Below are positions 1 to 8,880 of a stretch of DNA of 64,000 nt, in pieces. A program made the position numbers and the translations under genes. The stretch is from Enterobacter sp. RHBSTW-00994 (GTDB lineage: Bacteria; Pseudomonadota; Gammaproteobacteria; Enterobacterales; Enterobacteriaceae): contig NZ_CP056199.1 of NCBI RefSeq assembly GCF_013782625.1, positions 1,134,588 through 1,198,587 on the forward strand, read 5' to 3'. The notes beneath the pieces were generated by a model. The model worked only from the letters and a program-made list of their open reading frames with translations, was not told where the DNA came from and did not search any database. Every line of letters begins with the position of its first letter. The first letter of the stretch is position 1.

Positions 1-360
1 GTTCTGGTGACGATTTGCGGGGGGCTATTACTGTTGGCGCAGGTTCAGGTCGGGATGCGTCAGCGCCATCAGGAACTGGTGGTGTATCGCACACTGGGTG
101 CGGGTAAACGCCTGCTGCGCGCCACCTTGTGGTGTGAATTCGCCCTGTTGGGACTGGTGGCAGGTCTGGTCGCGGCCATTGGCGCAGAAACGGCGCTGGC
201 AGTACTGCAAACCAGAGTGTTTGACTTCCCGTGGGAGCCTGACTGGCGGCTCTGGTTTACCTTGCCAATCTGTGGTGCGGTGTTGTTGTCGCTGTGCGGC
301 GGCTGGCTTGGCATCCGGCTCTTAAAAGGCAAGGCGCTGTTCCGCCAGTTTGTGAGTTAA
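1..360 (+). CDS. ybbP: YbbP, ABC transporter permease (3' end only)
   Basis: The reading frame is open from base 1 and ends at 358-360, so only the last 119 codons are present. The visible part is two hydrophobic segments separated by a short loop, ending in a basic stretch and a C-terminal FRQFVS. It matches the FtsX/MacB-type permease end of E. coli YbbP, which works with the ATPase YbbA and is linked to export or lipoprotein-related functions that are still poorly defined. Placement at the left edge agrees with E. coli and Salmonella, where ybbP precedes this locus. The identification rests on recalled similarity of the C-terminal segment and on gene order. Confidence 0.85.
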   Translation, partial: VLVTICGGLLLLAQVQVGMRQRHQELVVYRTLGAGKRLLRATLWCEFALLGLVAGLVAAIGAETALAVLQTRVFDFPWEPDWRLWFTLPICGAVLLSLCGGWLGIRLLKGKALFRQFVS

Positions 361-409
361 TTCCCATCCGTGATGATTGCGCGCCGGTTTATATACTGGT
401 GCGTAATCA

Positions 410-455
410 TTTAGTAGCACAAATAGGTAATACCTCTACTTTTAGTAGCACAAAT
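410..455 (+). repeat. Pair of 15-bp direct repeats upstream of the porin
   Basis: The 15-mer TTTAGTAGCACAAAT occurs at 410-424 and again, unchanged, at 441-455. The copies are 31 bp apart start to start, about three helical turns, so a protein bound at both would sit on one face. They lie 88-133 bp before the porin start. Binding by a regulator is inference; no family consensus was recognised. Confidence 0.6.
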
Positions 456-542
456 CATTAAAAACCCGCCCACACAGCCATATTATTTCCAGTTAATATT
501 CACCTGCTAAATATTTAGCAGCGTGTCTATCAAGGAAATATA

Positions 543-1688
543 ATGACTATAAAAAAAACAGCGCTGGCGACAACGATCGGCGCAGCAGTGGCATTGACGT
601 CTTTCGCATCCCAGGCGGAACTCACTGTTCTTAAACAAGATCCCCAGGCAGGTAACCCGCTGAGCCGTCTGAACTTCACCGTTGGCGGCAGTATTCGTCC
701 TCAGTTCAACATGATGACGGGCGATGGCGACAAAGGCTCCTACAAACGTAACGGTTTCGACGGCGGTACGCGTTTCCGTTTCGCAGCAGATTACTATCTG
801 TTTGATGACATCAGCTGGGTAAGCTACTACGAGCTGGGTGTGAACATTCCTGCGCTGTTCGACTGGGATAACCACTATGCAGAAGGCGCAAACAACACTT
901 CCCGTCGTATGCTGTACACCGGTCTGAAAAGCGATACCTGGGGTACGCTGACCTTCGGTCAACAGAACAGCGTTTACTACGATGTGGTGGGTGCGAAAAC
1001 TGATATCTGGGACTACGACATGATTGGCCAGGCATCAGCTAACGGTATCAACGGCGACTACGACGGGACTTACCGTTCACGCCAGATGCTGAAATATAAG
1101 AAAACGGTAGGCGATGCAGACATCTATGCATCCTATCTGTTTGAAGACAGCGAATACCTGCCAGGCAATGGCCTGCGTTACAAACGTAAAGGCGGTGGTT
1201 CACTGGGTCTGGATTATCACCTGACCGATGATCTGACCTGGGGCGCAGCATGGAACTACACCCGCGCAGATATGCGTAACCCTGAAAACGGCGACAGCAA
1301 AACCTATGATCAGAACATCGTAGGTACTGCGTTGAGCTGGACACCAGATAACTGGACCTTCTCTGCTGGCGGCGGCTGGTATCAGAACTTCATGACCACC
1401 AAAAAAGTCTCAACGAATAACTACTTTGCTGGTGACGCATGGGGTATTGAATACTTCGCAGGTTACAAATTCCCAATCGGTCAGTATGCGGTTAAATCCA
1501 TCCAGCCTTACTTCATGGGTGACCGTATCGAATATGCGAACGGTCGTAACTACCAGCGCATCGATAACGGCGTAGGTATCAGCTTCCAGCTGGATTACGG
1601 TTTCCGTGTGGATTACGAACACGTATTCACCTCCAGCACCGACGATCTGGGCGATATGAACCTGGTCCGTCTGCGTTACGACTTCTGA
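543..1688 (+). CDS. Trimeric outer-membrane porin, 381 aa
   Basis: Forms a beta-barrel channel in the outer membrane. The product starts with a Sec signal peptide of about 25 residues ending in SQA, has alternating aromatic-rich strands throughout, and ends in LRYDF with the terminal Phe required for Bam-dependent assembly. Length (about 356 mature residues) is normal for Gram-negative porins. The start is preceded by AAGGA at a good distance. It is not close to OmpC, OmpF or PhoE as I recall them, so substrate preference is unknown. It stands alone, with a 182-bp leader carrying two 15-bp repeats, and ends in a REP-type hairpin. Salmonella has a putative outer-membrane protein in a similar place beside sfbABC, which suggests conserved company. 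Confidence 0.8.
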   Translation: MTIKKTALATTIGAAVALTSFASQAELTVLKQDPQAGNPLSRLNFTVGGSIRPQFNMMTGDGDKGSYKRNGFDGGTRFRFAADYYLFDDISWVSYYELGVNIPALFDWDNHYAEGANNTSRRMLYTGLKSDTWGTLTFGQQNSVYYDVVGAKTDIWDYDMIGQASANGINGDYDGTYRSRQMLKYKKTVGDADIYASYLFEDSEYLPGNGLRYKRKGGGSLGLDYHLTDDLTWGAAWNYTRADMRNPENGDSKTYDQNIVGTALSWTPDNWTFSAGGGWYQNFMTTKKVSTNNYFAGDAWGIEYFAGYKFPIGQYAVKSIQPYFMGDRIEYANGRNYQRIDNGVGISFQLDYGFRVDYEHVFTSSTDDLGDMNLVRLRYDF

Positions 1689-1695
1689 TCCTGAC

Positions 1696-1716
1696 CCTCT
1701 CCCTAAAAGGGAGAGG
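1696..1716. repeat. CCCTCTCCC-type intergenic palindrome, copy 1
   Basis: Stem CCTCTCCC (1696-1703) pairs with GGGAGAGG (1709-1716) around a TAAAA loop. It is the first of at least seven copies in this window, all just downstream of genes (see 10953, 14421, 14488, 43127, 56410, 63769). Confidence 0.75.
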
Positions 1717-1726
1717 AAAGTCCTGC

Positions 1727-1763
1727 AGGCCGGATAAGCGTGAGCGCTTTCCGGCCTTTTTTA
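1727..1763 (+). terminator. REP-like hairpin terminator after the porin
   Basis: AGGCCGGA (1727-1734) pairs with TCCGGCCT (1750-1757), enclosing an inner GCG-TGA-CGC section, and is followed by a run of T. The sequence resembles the enterobacterial REP/PU palindrome and should also act as an intrinsic terminator. Confidence 0.75.
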
Positions 1764-1964
1764 TGTGCGATCGCCTTTCCCGAAGTATTGCTCTCTATTC
1801 CTGAAATTCGCATATCCCTTCTTCAGTACATTCAAAGACATATTCAGCAATATCATGAAATAATTTCAAGGACAGAGGTGTGCGATCTGTGTCATGTTAA
1901 TGAATAACTGCGTCGCATCGTACGGCGCACCGCACACGCAACACAGCTTTGAAAGGGAGATGTT

Positions 1965-2792
1965 ATGGGATTGCGCCACACACTTCGCGCCGCAGCCGCT
2001 GCGCTTTTACTGGTCTGCGGTTTGCAGGCTGCCCACGCTAACAGCGATCCACACACCATCGTGTTTGGTGTCGCACCAGGCCCGTATGGAGACATGGTCA
2101 AGCAGGCGATTGCGCCGTCTCTCAAAGAGAAAGGGTACAAGGTTGTGGTACGTGAGTTTAGCGACTACGTACAGCCAAATATGGCGCTGTCTAACGGCAG
2201 TATTGATGCCAACCTGTTCCAGCATTCACTCTATTTCGATAAATTTACCGCGGATAAAGGGCTGAAGCTGACGAAATTGCTGAGCGTACCGACAGCAGGA
2301 ATGGGTTTCTACTCTCGCCAGATCAAAAGCCTGGATGAGTTGAAAAAGGGCGACATAATCACACTCTCAAATGATCCGACTAATCTGGCTCGCGGTCTGC
2401 GTTTCCTGCAGTCGCTGGGTCTTATCACCATCAAAGACAATATTGACCCAACGAAAGCCTCTGAGCGTGATATTGCCAGCAACCCGAAAGGTCTGGTCTT
2501 TAAGCCACTTGAAGCCGCGCAATTACCGCGTACGCTGGATGGCGTGACCGCTTCGCTGGTAAACGGTAACTTTGCGATCGCCGCAGGGCTGAAACTCTCC
2601 AGCGCGATTGCACAGGAACATCTCGACGAAAATCTGAAAAATATCATTGCAGTACGCAGCGAAGATGCGGATAAGCCTTTCGCGAAAGATATTGTCGAGG
2701 TCGTGAAGTCTCCGGCTTATCGCGCGGTCATCGACGATCCTAATAACGTGTACAACGCATTCCAGAAACCAGACTGGATGACGGCAAAGTAA
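1965..2792 (+). CDS. sfbA: SfbA-like periplasmic substrate-binding protein (NlpA/MetQ family), 275 aa
   Basis: Periplasmic binding component of an ABC importer. An N-terminal signal of about 25 residues ends in AAHA. The mature part has the NlpA/MetQ layout, with FGVAPGPYGDMV at its start and DANLFQH in the first lobe. The start has a GGGAGA site 4 bases upstream. A Cys lies in the signal region but without a normal lipobox, so the protein is probably soluble rather than lipid-anchored. It is followed by a hairpin and then the ATPase and permease genes. MetQ homologues bind methionine. The position after ybbP and before selU/purK matches Salmonella sfbABC, reported as a pathogenicity islet transporter, and the symbol is given on that basis. 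Substrate remains uncertain (methionine or iron-related). Confidence 0.75.
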   Translation: MGLRHTLRAAAAALLLVCGLQAAHANSDPHTIVFGVAPGPYGDMVKQAIAPSLKEKGYKVVVREFSDYVQPNMALSNGSIDANLFQHSLYFDKFTADKGLKLTKLLSVPTAGMGFYSRQIKSLDELKKGDIITLSNDPTNLARGLRFLQSLGLITIKDNIDPTKASERDIASNPKGLVFKPLEAAQLPRTLDGVTASLVNGNFAIAAGLKLSSAIAQEHLDENLKNIIAVRSEDADKPFAKDIVEVVKSPAYRAVIDDPNNVYNAFQKPDWMTAK

Positions 2793-2812
2793 GTATCACG
2801 CCGGTGTATAAC

Positions 2813-2835
2813 AGGGCAGCAACGGCTGCCCTTTT
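2813..2835 (+). terminator. Hairpin with T tract between sfbA and sfbB
   Basis: AGGGCAGC (2813-2820), loop AACG, GCTGCCCT (2825-2832), then TTT. It sits in the gap before sfbB and probably causes partial termination or stabilises the sfbA mRNA, giving more binding protein than ATPase. Confidence 0.7.
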
Positions 2836-2853
2836 GGCATTTCTGAGGTAGTC

Positions 2854-3870
2854 ATGATTGAGTTAGACAAGGTGTGCGTCGATTTCCAGACAGGACGTGG
2901 GCCTTCCACCCGCGCGGTATCAGACGTCAGTCTGCGTATTGCCGCAGGGGAAATTTTCGGTATTGTTGGCACGAGCGGGGCAGGCAAAAGCACATTGCTG
3001 AGAACCCTGAATGCGCTTCAGCGTCCATGTTCTGGCAGCGTCAGTATCAACGGTGTGGAAATCTCTGCGCTGGATGGCGCTAACCTGCGCAAAGCGCGCC
3101 AGCGTATCGGGATGATTTTCCAGCATTTCAACCTGATGCATACCCGTACCGTGGCGCAGAACGTTGCGTTTAGCCTGAAGGCGGCGGGATGGGAATCCAG
3201 CAACATCGCGCCGCGCGTGGCGGAGATCCTGGCTCTTGTGGGGCTAAGCGATAAAGCCAGCCGCTATCCGGCACAACTGAGCGGCGGGCAAAAACAGCGC
3301 GTGGGAATTGCGCGCGCGATCGCGAATCATCCGGATGTCTTACTGTGTGACGAACCAACCTCGGCGCTGGATCTCGAAACCTCTGCCACCATTCTGGCGT
3401 TGCTGAAGCAGATCAACCAGCAGATGGGGATCACGATCGTACTGATCACCCATGAAATGAATGTGATTAAATCGATTTGCGATCGTGTGGCGGTCATGTC
3501 CGGCGGTGAAGTTGTGGAACTGGGAGATGTTTTCGACGTCTTCGCACACCCGCAGCACCCGTTTACACAGCAGCTGGTATCACACACCCTGAACCTGACC
3601 TTGCCGGAGCGTTTGCAGCAGCATCTGCCGGGTCAGTTGCTCAAGATTCTGTTTATTGGCGATTCAGCCGAGCAGCCGGTTTTGTCTGAGGTGGCGGTGA
3701 AATTTGGTGTGGCGGTGAATATCCTGCACGGCAAAATTGAATATATTGGCGAGCGTGCGCTGGGCATTCTGGTGGTGCAACTGACTGCGCCGCACAATCC
3801 GCCAGCCGTGGACGCGGCTGTCGAGCATATCCGCATTCGTACCGCGCAGGTGGAGGTGATCCGTGGATGA
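2854..3870 (+). CDS. sfbB: SfbB-like ABC transporter ATPase (MetN family) with NIL domain, 338 aa
   Basis: Cytoplasmic ATPase that powers the importer. Walker A GTSGAGKST is at about residues 39-47, the signature LSGGQKQR near 142-149, and Walker B VLLCDEP near 162-168, with a following H-loop ITHEM. After the ATPase core the last 75 or so residues form a NIL-type ligand-sensing domain, as in MetN, where it mediates feedback inhibition by internal substrate. Length equals typical MetN (about 340). The end overlaps the permease start by 8 bases, so the two are translationally coupled. The NIL domain supports an amino-acid (methionine-type) transporter over a pure iron transporter. Confidence 0.8.
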   Translation: MIELDKVCVDFQTGRGPSTRAVSDVSLRIAAGEIFGIVGTSGAGKSTLLRTLNALQRPCSGSVSINGVEISALDGANLRKARQRIGMIFQHFNLMHTRTVAQNVAFSLKAAGWESSNIAPRVAEILALVGLSDKASRYPAQLSGGQKQRVGIARAIANHPDVLLCDEPTSALDLETSATILALLKQINQQMGITIVLITHEMNVIKSICDRVAVMSGGEVVELGDVFDVFAHPQHPFTQQLVSHTLNLTLPERLQQHLPGQLLKILFIGDSAEQPVLSEVAVKFGVAVNILHGKIEYIGERALGILVVQLTAPHNPPAVDAAVEHIRIRTAQVEVIRG

Positions 3871-4522
3871 TTTACTGGCCGATCTGGGTCTGGCGTTTAA
3901 CGAAACCTTCCAGATGCTGAGCATCTCAACGGTGCTGGCGATTGTTGGCGGGTTGCCACTGGGCTTTCTGATCTTCGTTACCGACAGAAACCTGTTCTGG
4001 CAAAACCGGGCGGTCTATCTGGTGAGTTCGGTGCTGGTGAACATCATTCGCTCTGTGCCATTTGTGATTTTACTGGTGCTGTTGCTGCCGTTAACGCAGT
4101 TCCTGCTGGGGAATACCATTGGGCCGATTGCGGCATCCGTTCCCCTTTCTGTCGCCGCTATCGCCTTTTATGCCCGGCTGGTGGACAGCGCCTTGCGGGA
4201 GGTTGATAAAGGGATTATTGAAGCCGCAGAAGCATTCGGTGCAAGCCCGATGCGAATCATCTGCACGGTACTCTTGCCTGAAGCGAGTGCCGGATTGCTG
4301 CGCGGATTAACCATTACGCTGGTGAGCCTGATTGGTTATTCCGCGATGGCAGGGATTGTCGGCGGGGGGGGCGTCGGGGATCTGGCGATCCGCTACGGCT
4401 ATTACCGGTATGAAACCCAGGTGATGGTGGTGACGGTTATCGCGCTGATTGTGTTGGTACAGATTGTTCAGATGGTTGGCGACTGGCTGGCGAAACGCGC
4501 CGACAAGCGCGACAGGCACTGA
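3863..4522 (+). CDS. sfbC: SfbC-like ABC transporter permease (MetI family), 219 aa
   Basis: Inner-membrane channel subunit. It has about five hydrophobic spans and the EAA-type coupling loop (EAAEAFGASPMRI) that contacts the ATPase, as in MetI. Length matches the family (about 217). Its ATG overlaps the end of sfbB. The stop codon is only three bases from the convergent selU stop, so there is no room for a separate terminator. Confidence 0.8.
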   Translation: MDDLLADLGLAFNETFQMLSISTVLAIVGGLPLGFLIFVTDRNLFWQNRAVYLVSSVLVNIIRSVPFVILLVLLLPLTQFLLGNTIGPIAASVPLSVAAIAFYARLVDSALREVDKGIIEAAEAFGASPMRIICTVLLPEASAGLLRGLTITLVSLIGYSAMAGIVGGGGVGDLAIRYGYYRYETQVMVVTVIALIVLVQIVQMVGDWLAKRADKRDRH

Positions 4523-4525
4523 ATA

Positions 4526-5596
4526 TCAGGCCGCCAGCCAGGCGGCCACGTCGTTAAACGAGCCCCGAAAAACAATGTTGTTGGTTTTTTTCTCAAGCTG
4601 ATAACGGTACATCGGGTCGTAATAGTCATTGAGCAGTGGCGCAAGCCAGGCATAGTGCGCCTCGGTACGGCCTGTGCGCTGCTGCTCGATGAGTGCGTCG
4701 TCTAGCCGTGCGCTCAGGTCAGCAAAACGCTGTAGCCCCAGGCGGCGGCGAATGGCAAACAGGCCGTGATGCAGGTAGTCGCTATACGCTGTCCAGCCAG
4801 CCTCTTCGCCATATGCGGAGGAAAATGCCTGCCACATGCGTTCGAAATACTCTTCACGCAGGCGTTCAAGGCGGATGTCGAACGGGTCTTCCACCACGAC
4901 GATTGATGACTGCACCATGCGATCGCGCAAACACTCTGGCAGATGGTTAGAACCAATCATCCGGCCTTCATCTTCCAGCACCCAGCGTGCAGCATCTTTT
5001 TTTAACAGCGCCACTGCCAGCTGGTTTTCAAAACTCGCCTGCGACAGTTGCGGTGTCAGGGTGCGGCCAAACGACGAGCCCCGGTGATGGGCCAGCCCTT
5101 CCAGATCGATGCCGTCAACATGTTGCTTCACCAGCAGGGTTTTACCGCTACCGGTACAACCGCCAATCAGCACCATGGGTTTTTGCGTTTGCTCCTGCGT
5201 TACCTGAATGGCGGCCTGACGCAGGGCCTTATAACCTCCTGCAATCAGCGGGTAATGCACACCGGCTTCTTTCAGCCATGCCTGGGTAATATGCGAACGC
5301 TGACCGCCCCGTGCGCAGCAGAGATATCCGTCAGGATTCGCCAGACAGGCATCGCGCCAGGCGCTGATTCTGCTCTCACGGAGTTCCCCCTGAACCAGAC
5401 TGTGGCCGAGAGCGAGGGCTGCTTCTGGTCCCTGGCGTTTATAGCATGTACCCACGGCGGCACGCTCGTCGTCGTTCATTAAGGGCAGATTGATTGCAGC
5501 GGGCATCGCACCCTGCGTAAATTCGATCGGCGCGCGAACGTCGATTAAAGGGGTATCGGATGCGAGGATCGCGCGATAGTCCGTTCCATCGTTCAT
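4526..5596 (-). CDS. selU: SelU, tRNA 2-selenouridine synthase, 356 aa
   Basis: Converts 2-thiouridine to 2-selenouridine at the wobble position of tRNAs for Lys, Glu and Gln, using geranylated intermediates. An N-terminal rhodanese domain (about 1-130) carries the catalytic Cys in [10 protein letters not shown] near residues 93-102. A P-loop GGCTGSGKT follows at about 145-153 in the C-terminal P-loop domain. The start at 5596 was chosen because [10 protein letters not shown] aligns with the start of E. coli YbbB/SelU and has GGAAG just upstream. An in-frame start 78 bases further upstream runs into the ERIC border and is unlikely. It is convergent with sfbC and separated from purK by an ERIC element. 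Confidence 0.93.
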   Translation of the reverse strand: MNDGTDYRAILASDTPLIDVRAPIEFTQGAMPAAINLPLMNDDERAAVGTCYKRQGPEAALALGHSLVQGELRESRISAWRDACLANPDGYLCCARGGQRSHITQAWLKEAGVHYPLIAGGYKALRQAAIQVTQEQTQKPMVLIGGCTGSGKTLLVKQHVDGIDLEGLAHHRGSSFGRTLTPQLSQASFENQLAVALLKKDAARWVLEDEGRMIGSNHLPECLRDRMVQSSIVVVEDPFDIRLERLREEYFERMWQAFSSAYGEEAGWTAYSDYLHHGLFAIRRRLGLQRFADLSARLDDALIEQQRTGRTEAHYAWLAPLLNDYYDPMYRYQLEKKTNNIVFRGSFNDVAAWLAA

Positions 5597-5672
5597 GGTT
5601 CTTCCAGAAGAAAACTGAGCAACAATGGGCGGGAATTTTACGCCGGGGAAGGGGAAGATCAACTTACCCGTC

Positions 5673-5778
5673 ATAATTCACGTTTCAAATGCGTTGGCTG
5701 CGCTCGTTCACCCCAGTCACGTATTTATTACGTTCCTGGGGAGCCACTCGCTTGTCGCCTTACTGAAACGCGAATTAT
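5673..5778. repeat. ERIC (IRU) element, 106 bp
   Basis: Terminal inverted repeats ATAATTCACGTTTCA (5673-5687) and TGAAACGCGAATTAT (5764-5778) bound a sequence containing CACCCCAGTCACGTA and ACGTTCCTGGGGAG, the core used by ERIC primers. It fills the selU-purK gap. The usual ERIC is about 127 bp, so this is a slightly short variant. Confidence 0.88.
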
Positions 5779-5791
5779 GAGGGTAAGCGAA

Positions 5792-6859
5792 CTATTTAAG
5801 CTTTGATTGAGCCCAGACAATACCGCTGGCGTACTCTGGCGGCAGCAGCGGGATAATGGCTTCCAGCGTAGCGCTCAGACGACCCGTGTCGATATCGTTC
5901 AGATTAAGGTGACCCACTTTCCGGCCTGGACGTACCTCTTTGTCGTACCAGTGCAGGTGTACCAGCGGTAACTTGAGCCAGTCATAATTCAGATCGGTTC
6001 CAATCAGGTTAATCATCACTGAGGGGCTATTTACCACCGGCTGTGGCAGCGGCAGGTCAGTAATGGCGCGCAGATGCAGCTCAAACTGACTGATGGATGC
6101 GCCATTTTGCGTCCAGTGGCCGCTGTTGTGTACACGTGGCGCCAGTTCGTTGATCAGCAGACCGGCGGGAGTGATAAAGCACTCCATTGCCATGACACCG
6201 ACGTAACCCAGCTCATGCATGATGGCAGAGAGCATCTCTTCTGCCTGCGTTTGCTGTGCCGCATTGGCTTGCGGGAAGGCAACGCTGGTGCGCAGAATAC
6301 CGTCCTGATGCAGGTTATGGGTCAGCGGATAGAACACGGTGCTGCCATCGTGGGCGCGCGCGCCTACCAGAGACACCTCGCCGCTAAAGTTGATGCCTTG
6401 CTCAACGATGCACTCGCCGTAGCAGTCGTCCGGGAGTTCGGCGGTTTCGTTCTCGCGTAAACGCCATTGACCGCGACCGTCATAGCCACCGACACGGCGC
6501 TTTACGATCGCCAGCTTGCCCAGCATGGCAAAAACGTCATTCCAGTCACTTTTGTCAGCCAGCAATTGCCACGGTGCGGTTGCCAGGCCTAATTTGTCGA
6601 ACAGCTGCTTTTGCGTCAGACGGTCGGCAATGATTGGGAAGACATCGCGGTTAACGAAGGCATTGTGGCGTGCCAGTTCACGCGTCAGGGCGGTTTCCGG
6701 CCAGCGCTCGATCTCGGCGGTGATCACGCTTTGCTGAAAGGGAACGGCTTCGGGTTCGGCATCCAGTCCGACAGGCCAGACGGTAATGCCCAGTGGTTCA
6801 CCGGCCTGACGTAGCATACGGCCGAGCTGGCCGTTACCGAGGACGCAAACCTGTTTCAT
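5792..6859 (-). CDS. purK: PurK, N5-carboxyaminoimidazole ribonucleotide synthase, 355 aa
   Basis: ATP-dependent carboxylation of aminoimidazole ribonucleotide with bicarbonate in de novo purine synthesis, in the cytoplasm. It begins with [16 protein letters not shown], the N-terminal nucleotide-binding strand of PurK, and contains the ATP-grasp core with [13 protein letters not shown] and the metal-binding [15 protein letters not shown]. Length is that of E. coli PurK (355). The ATG overlaps the purE stop by 4 bases (ATGA), so purE-purK is a coupled operon as in E. coli. Confidence 0.97.
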   Translation of the reverse strand: MKQVCVLGNGQLGRMLRQAGEPLGITVWPVGLDAEPEAVPFQQSVITAEIERWPETALTRELARHNAFVNRDVFPIIADRLTQKQLFDKLGLATAPWQLLADKSDWNDVFAMLGKLAIVKRRVGGYDGRGQWRLRENETAELPDDCYGECIVEQGINFSGEVSLVGARAHDGSTVFYPLTHNLHQDGILRTSVAFPQANAAQQTQAEEMLSAIMHELGYVGVMAMECFITPAGLLINELAPRVHNSGHWTQNGASISQFELHLRAITDLPLPQPVVNSPSVMINLIGTDLNYDWLKLPLVHLHWYDKEVRPGRKVGHLNLNDIDTGRLSATLEAIIPLLPPEYASGIVWAQSKLK

Positions 6860-7365
6860 GCCGCACCTCGTGGATCCGGGTTATCCAGCACGTCATCGGT
6901 CTGGGCTTTACGCCAGTCCAGCAGACGCTGATGCAATGCTTTGTCGCGCGTGGCGAGGATTTGGGCCGCCAGTAGGGCGGAGTTTGCCGCACCCGCTTTA
7001 CCAATGGCCAGCGTACCAACCGGGATCCCGCGTGGCATCTGAACGATGGAGTAAAGGCTATCAACACCGCTTAATGCAGCGCTCTGCACGGGAACACCCA
7101 ATACCGGAACCAGTGTTTTGGCGGCAATCATGCCTGGCAGGTGTGCTGCACCGCCAGCACCGGCAATGATCACTTCGTAGCCGTTCGCTTCTGCACTTTC
7201 GGCAAAGCTGAACAGCTTGTCAGGTGTACGGTGTGCGGAAACCACTTCAACGTGGTGAGGAACATCCAGGATTTCGAAGATTTCGGCGGCGAACTGCATG
7301 GTAGCCCAGTCGCTTTTGGACCCCATCACGATGGCGACACGCGCCGGATTATTGCGGGAAGACAT
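6856..7365 (-). CDS. purE: PurE, N5-CAIR mutase, 169 aa
   Basis: Rearranges N5-CAIR to CAIR, the step after PurK. Typical class I PurE features are GSKSDWATM near residue 15, the SAHRTPD loop that binds the substrate, and the [10 protein letters not shown] motif. The start at 7365 ([12 protein letters not shown]) gives exactly the E. coli length of 169. An upstream in-frame start would read into the promoter and the PurR site, and is rejected. It is the first gene of purE-purK. Confidence 0.97.
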   Translation of the reverse strand: MSSRNNPARVAIVMGSKSDWATMQFAAEIFEILDVPHHVEVVSAHRTPDKLFSFAESAEANGYEVIIAGAGGAAHLPGMIAAKTLVPVLGVPVQSAALSGVDSLYSIVQMPRGIPVGTLAIGKAGAANSALLAAQILATRDKALHQRLLDWRKAQTDDVLDNPDPRGAA

Positions 7366-7413
7366 GCGTCTTAAAACTCCTGTGGTGCGAAACACACTGC
7401 GTTGAGGGCACAG

Positions 7414-7442
7414 AGAATAGCATGTAATACAGGCAAGGAAAA
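7414..7442 (-). promoter_or_regulatory. purE promoter
   Basis: On the minus strand, TTTTCC (7442-7437) and TATTCT (7419-7414) are separated by 17 bases; the -10 is preceded by TG, making an extended -10. It lies about 50 bases before the purE start and overlaps the PurR site. Confidence 0.65.
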
Positions 7443-7451
7443 CGGTTGCGC
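7436..7451 (-). promoter_or_regulatory. PurR operator for purE-purK
   Basis: The minus strand reads GCGCAACCGTTTTCCT, which fits the PurR consensus ACGCAAACGTTTGCGT around the central CG and is nearly identical to the E. coli purE operator as I recall it. It covers the -35 region, so PurR bound to hypoxanthine or guanine would block transcription. Confidence 0.85.
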
Positions 7452-7537
7452 GGTGAATGTTAGGGCGGAGTTGTCTTCTTTCCAATATAAAACTGACCGC
7501 AGTTGGGCGGTCAGTTCGGCTTGGGCTTATGCGGTTT

Positions 7538-7723
7538 TTACAGGAGATTGCCTGCAGTCAGGCTCTCTTTTTCGAAGGCGCGACTGACATCAATATGGTT
7601 CTGCACTGTGGTGTCAATATTCGAGCCTGCTTCAGGGGTAGAGAAGCGATGCTCTGCCGCTATCGCGCCAGTGGACAGGACTGCGGTCAGAAGCAGGGTG
7701 CTCACGATGCTGATGTTTTTCAT
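7538..7723 (-). CDS. Small exported protein of unknown function, 61 aa
   Basis: The start at 7723 (MKNISIVST) has AAGGA 7 bases upstream; an ATG 18 bases earlier lacks this. A clear Sec signal peptide ([19 protein letters not shown], cleavage after AIA) leaves a polar mature peptide of about 38 residues. The signal and gene size resemble the neighbouring DUF1471 gene, but the mature part lacks the DUF1471 pattern. It lies directly downstream of that gene on the same strand and may be co-transcribed with it. I do not recognise a family. A periplasmic stress peptide is possible but unproven. Confidence 0.6.
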   Translation of the reverse strand: MKNISIVSTLLLTAVLSTGAIAAEHRFSTPEAGSNIDTTVQNHIDVSRAFEKESLTAGNLL

Positions 7724-7793
7724 TTTCCGTTCCTTACTCATCGTATTGTCGCTGTCGCGGGTCTGTTTACTGGCGGCACGGCAATCAGGCGTC

Positions 7794-8003
7794 TTATTTA
7801 GTCAGTTCTGCAGTCATGTGAACACGGTTGTTGAACTGGGCACTGGTGATTTTGTAAGACGCACCTTGTTCAGCAGCCTGGGCCGCAATTTTCGCTTCTG
7901 CACGGTCAAGCGTTGAGCCAGTCGCGCTGACGCTTTGAGCGAAAGAACCGAAAGAGATCAGAGAAAGAGTGGCAACTGCAACGAAAGTTTTGATGGATTT
8001 CAT
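7794..8003 (-). CDS. DUF1471 (YhcN/BhsA/McbA family) periplasmic protein, 69 aa
   Basis: Signal peptide of about 22 residues ending in SFA, then the short DUF1471 fold with VSATGSTLDRAEAKIAAQA and the terminal HMTAELTK strand. Relatives such as BhsA, McbA and YhcN are small periplasmic or outer-membrane associated proteins induced by stress (acid, peroxide, metals, biofilm). Length is standard for the family. AAGGA lies 8 bases before the start. Which paralogue it represents cannot be decided from sequence inspection alone. Confidence 0.88.
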   Translation of the reverse strand: MKSIKTFVAVATLSLISFGSFAQSVSATGSTLDRAEAKIAAQAAEQGASYKITSAQFNNRVHMTAELTK

Positions 8004-8154
8004 GGTCGTATTCCTTAAGTGTTTTGTCTGTGTTAGGGCCGTGTTGCCCTGATGTGATAAATAATAAGCCGACCACGGGGTGATTAAAATCGAAACAATT
8101 TGCGGATGTTATTCAGAAAAATAGAATGATTATTGACGGGGATGTGAAGCCGGT

Positions 8155-8877
8155 TTAGAACGGAAAGGCGATCAACTCAACGCCGTCTGGCGAGACTTTT
8201 ACCATCGAGCCTTCGTTGTGCCAGGCACCTAACACGACACGGTGGGCTGGTTCGCCATTCGTTGTCAGAGTGTGTACATCTGGTCGATGGGTATGGCCGT
8301 GGATCAGCCACTGAACATGGTGTTTTTCCATTACGTCGACAACGGCCTGAGCATTCACATCCATTATCGCCATCGATTTGCTGCTGTTGGAGGCTTTGCT
8401 GCCTGCGCGCATTTTGGCGGCGATACGGTTACGAATAAACAGCGGCAGGGCCAGGAACAGCGTTTGGATCCACGGGGTATGGACTTTGGCGCGAAACGCC
8501 TGGTAGCCGGTATCGTCGGTGCAGAGTGTATCACCATGCATGATCAGTACCTTGCGGCCATAGAGGTCGAGCACCTGCTCTTCCGGCAGTAATGTCATAC
8601 CGCTTTCACGGGCGTAGCGTGTGCCGATCAGAAAATCACGGTTACCGTGAATGAAGTAGCAAGGGACACCGGAATCGACCAGTGCTTTGATGGCGGCAGC
8701 CATTTCACGGTGGAGAGGATTGGGATCATCGTCGCCGATCCAGGCTTCAAACAGGTCGCCCAGAATATAGAGTGCGTCGGCGGTTTGCGCTTCACCGCGC
8801 AAAAAACGCAGAAAACCGGCGGTGATCGCCGGTTCTTCTGTTTGCAGATGCAAATCTGCAATAAAGAGTGTCGCCAC
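8155..8877 (-). CDS. lpxH: LpxH, UDP-2,3-diacylglucosamine diphosphatase, 240 aa
   Basis: Hydrolyses UDP-2,3-diacylglucosamine to lipid X in lipid A synthesis, as a peripheral inner-membrane enzyme with two Mn ions. Calcineurin-like phosphatase motifs are all present: DLHL near residue 8, GDLFEAW near 41, GNRD near 79, HGDTLCT near 114 and [10 protein letters not shown] near 195. Length matches E. coli LpxH (240). It follows ppiB by 3 bases and is probably co-transcribed with it. Confidence 0.97.
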   Translation of the reverse strand: MATLFIADLHLQTEEPAITAGFLRFLRGEAQTADALYILGDLFEAWIGDDDPNPLHREMAAAIKALVDSGVPCYFIHGNRDFLIGTRYARESGMTLLPEEQVLDLYGRKVLIMHGDTLCTDDTGYQAFRAKVHTPWIQTLFLALPLFIRNRIAAKMRAGSKASNSSKSMAIMDVNAQAVVDVMEKHHVQWLIHGHTHRPDVHTLTTNGEPAHRVVLGAWHNEGSMVKVSPDGVELIAFPF

Positions 8878-8880
8878 GAA

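Noticed and set aside
1965..2050. SfbA as a lipoprotein
   Set aside because: The Cys in LLLVCG is not in a proper lipobox (Val at -1), and a normal signal peptidase I site (AHA) follows.
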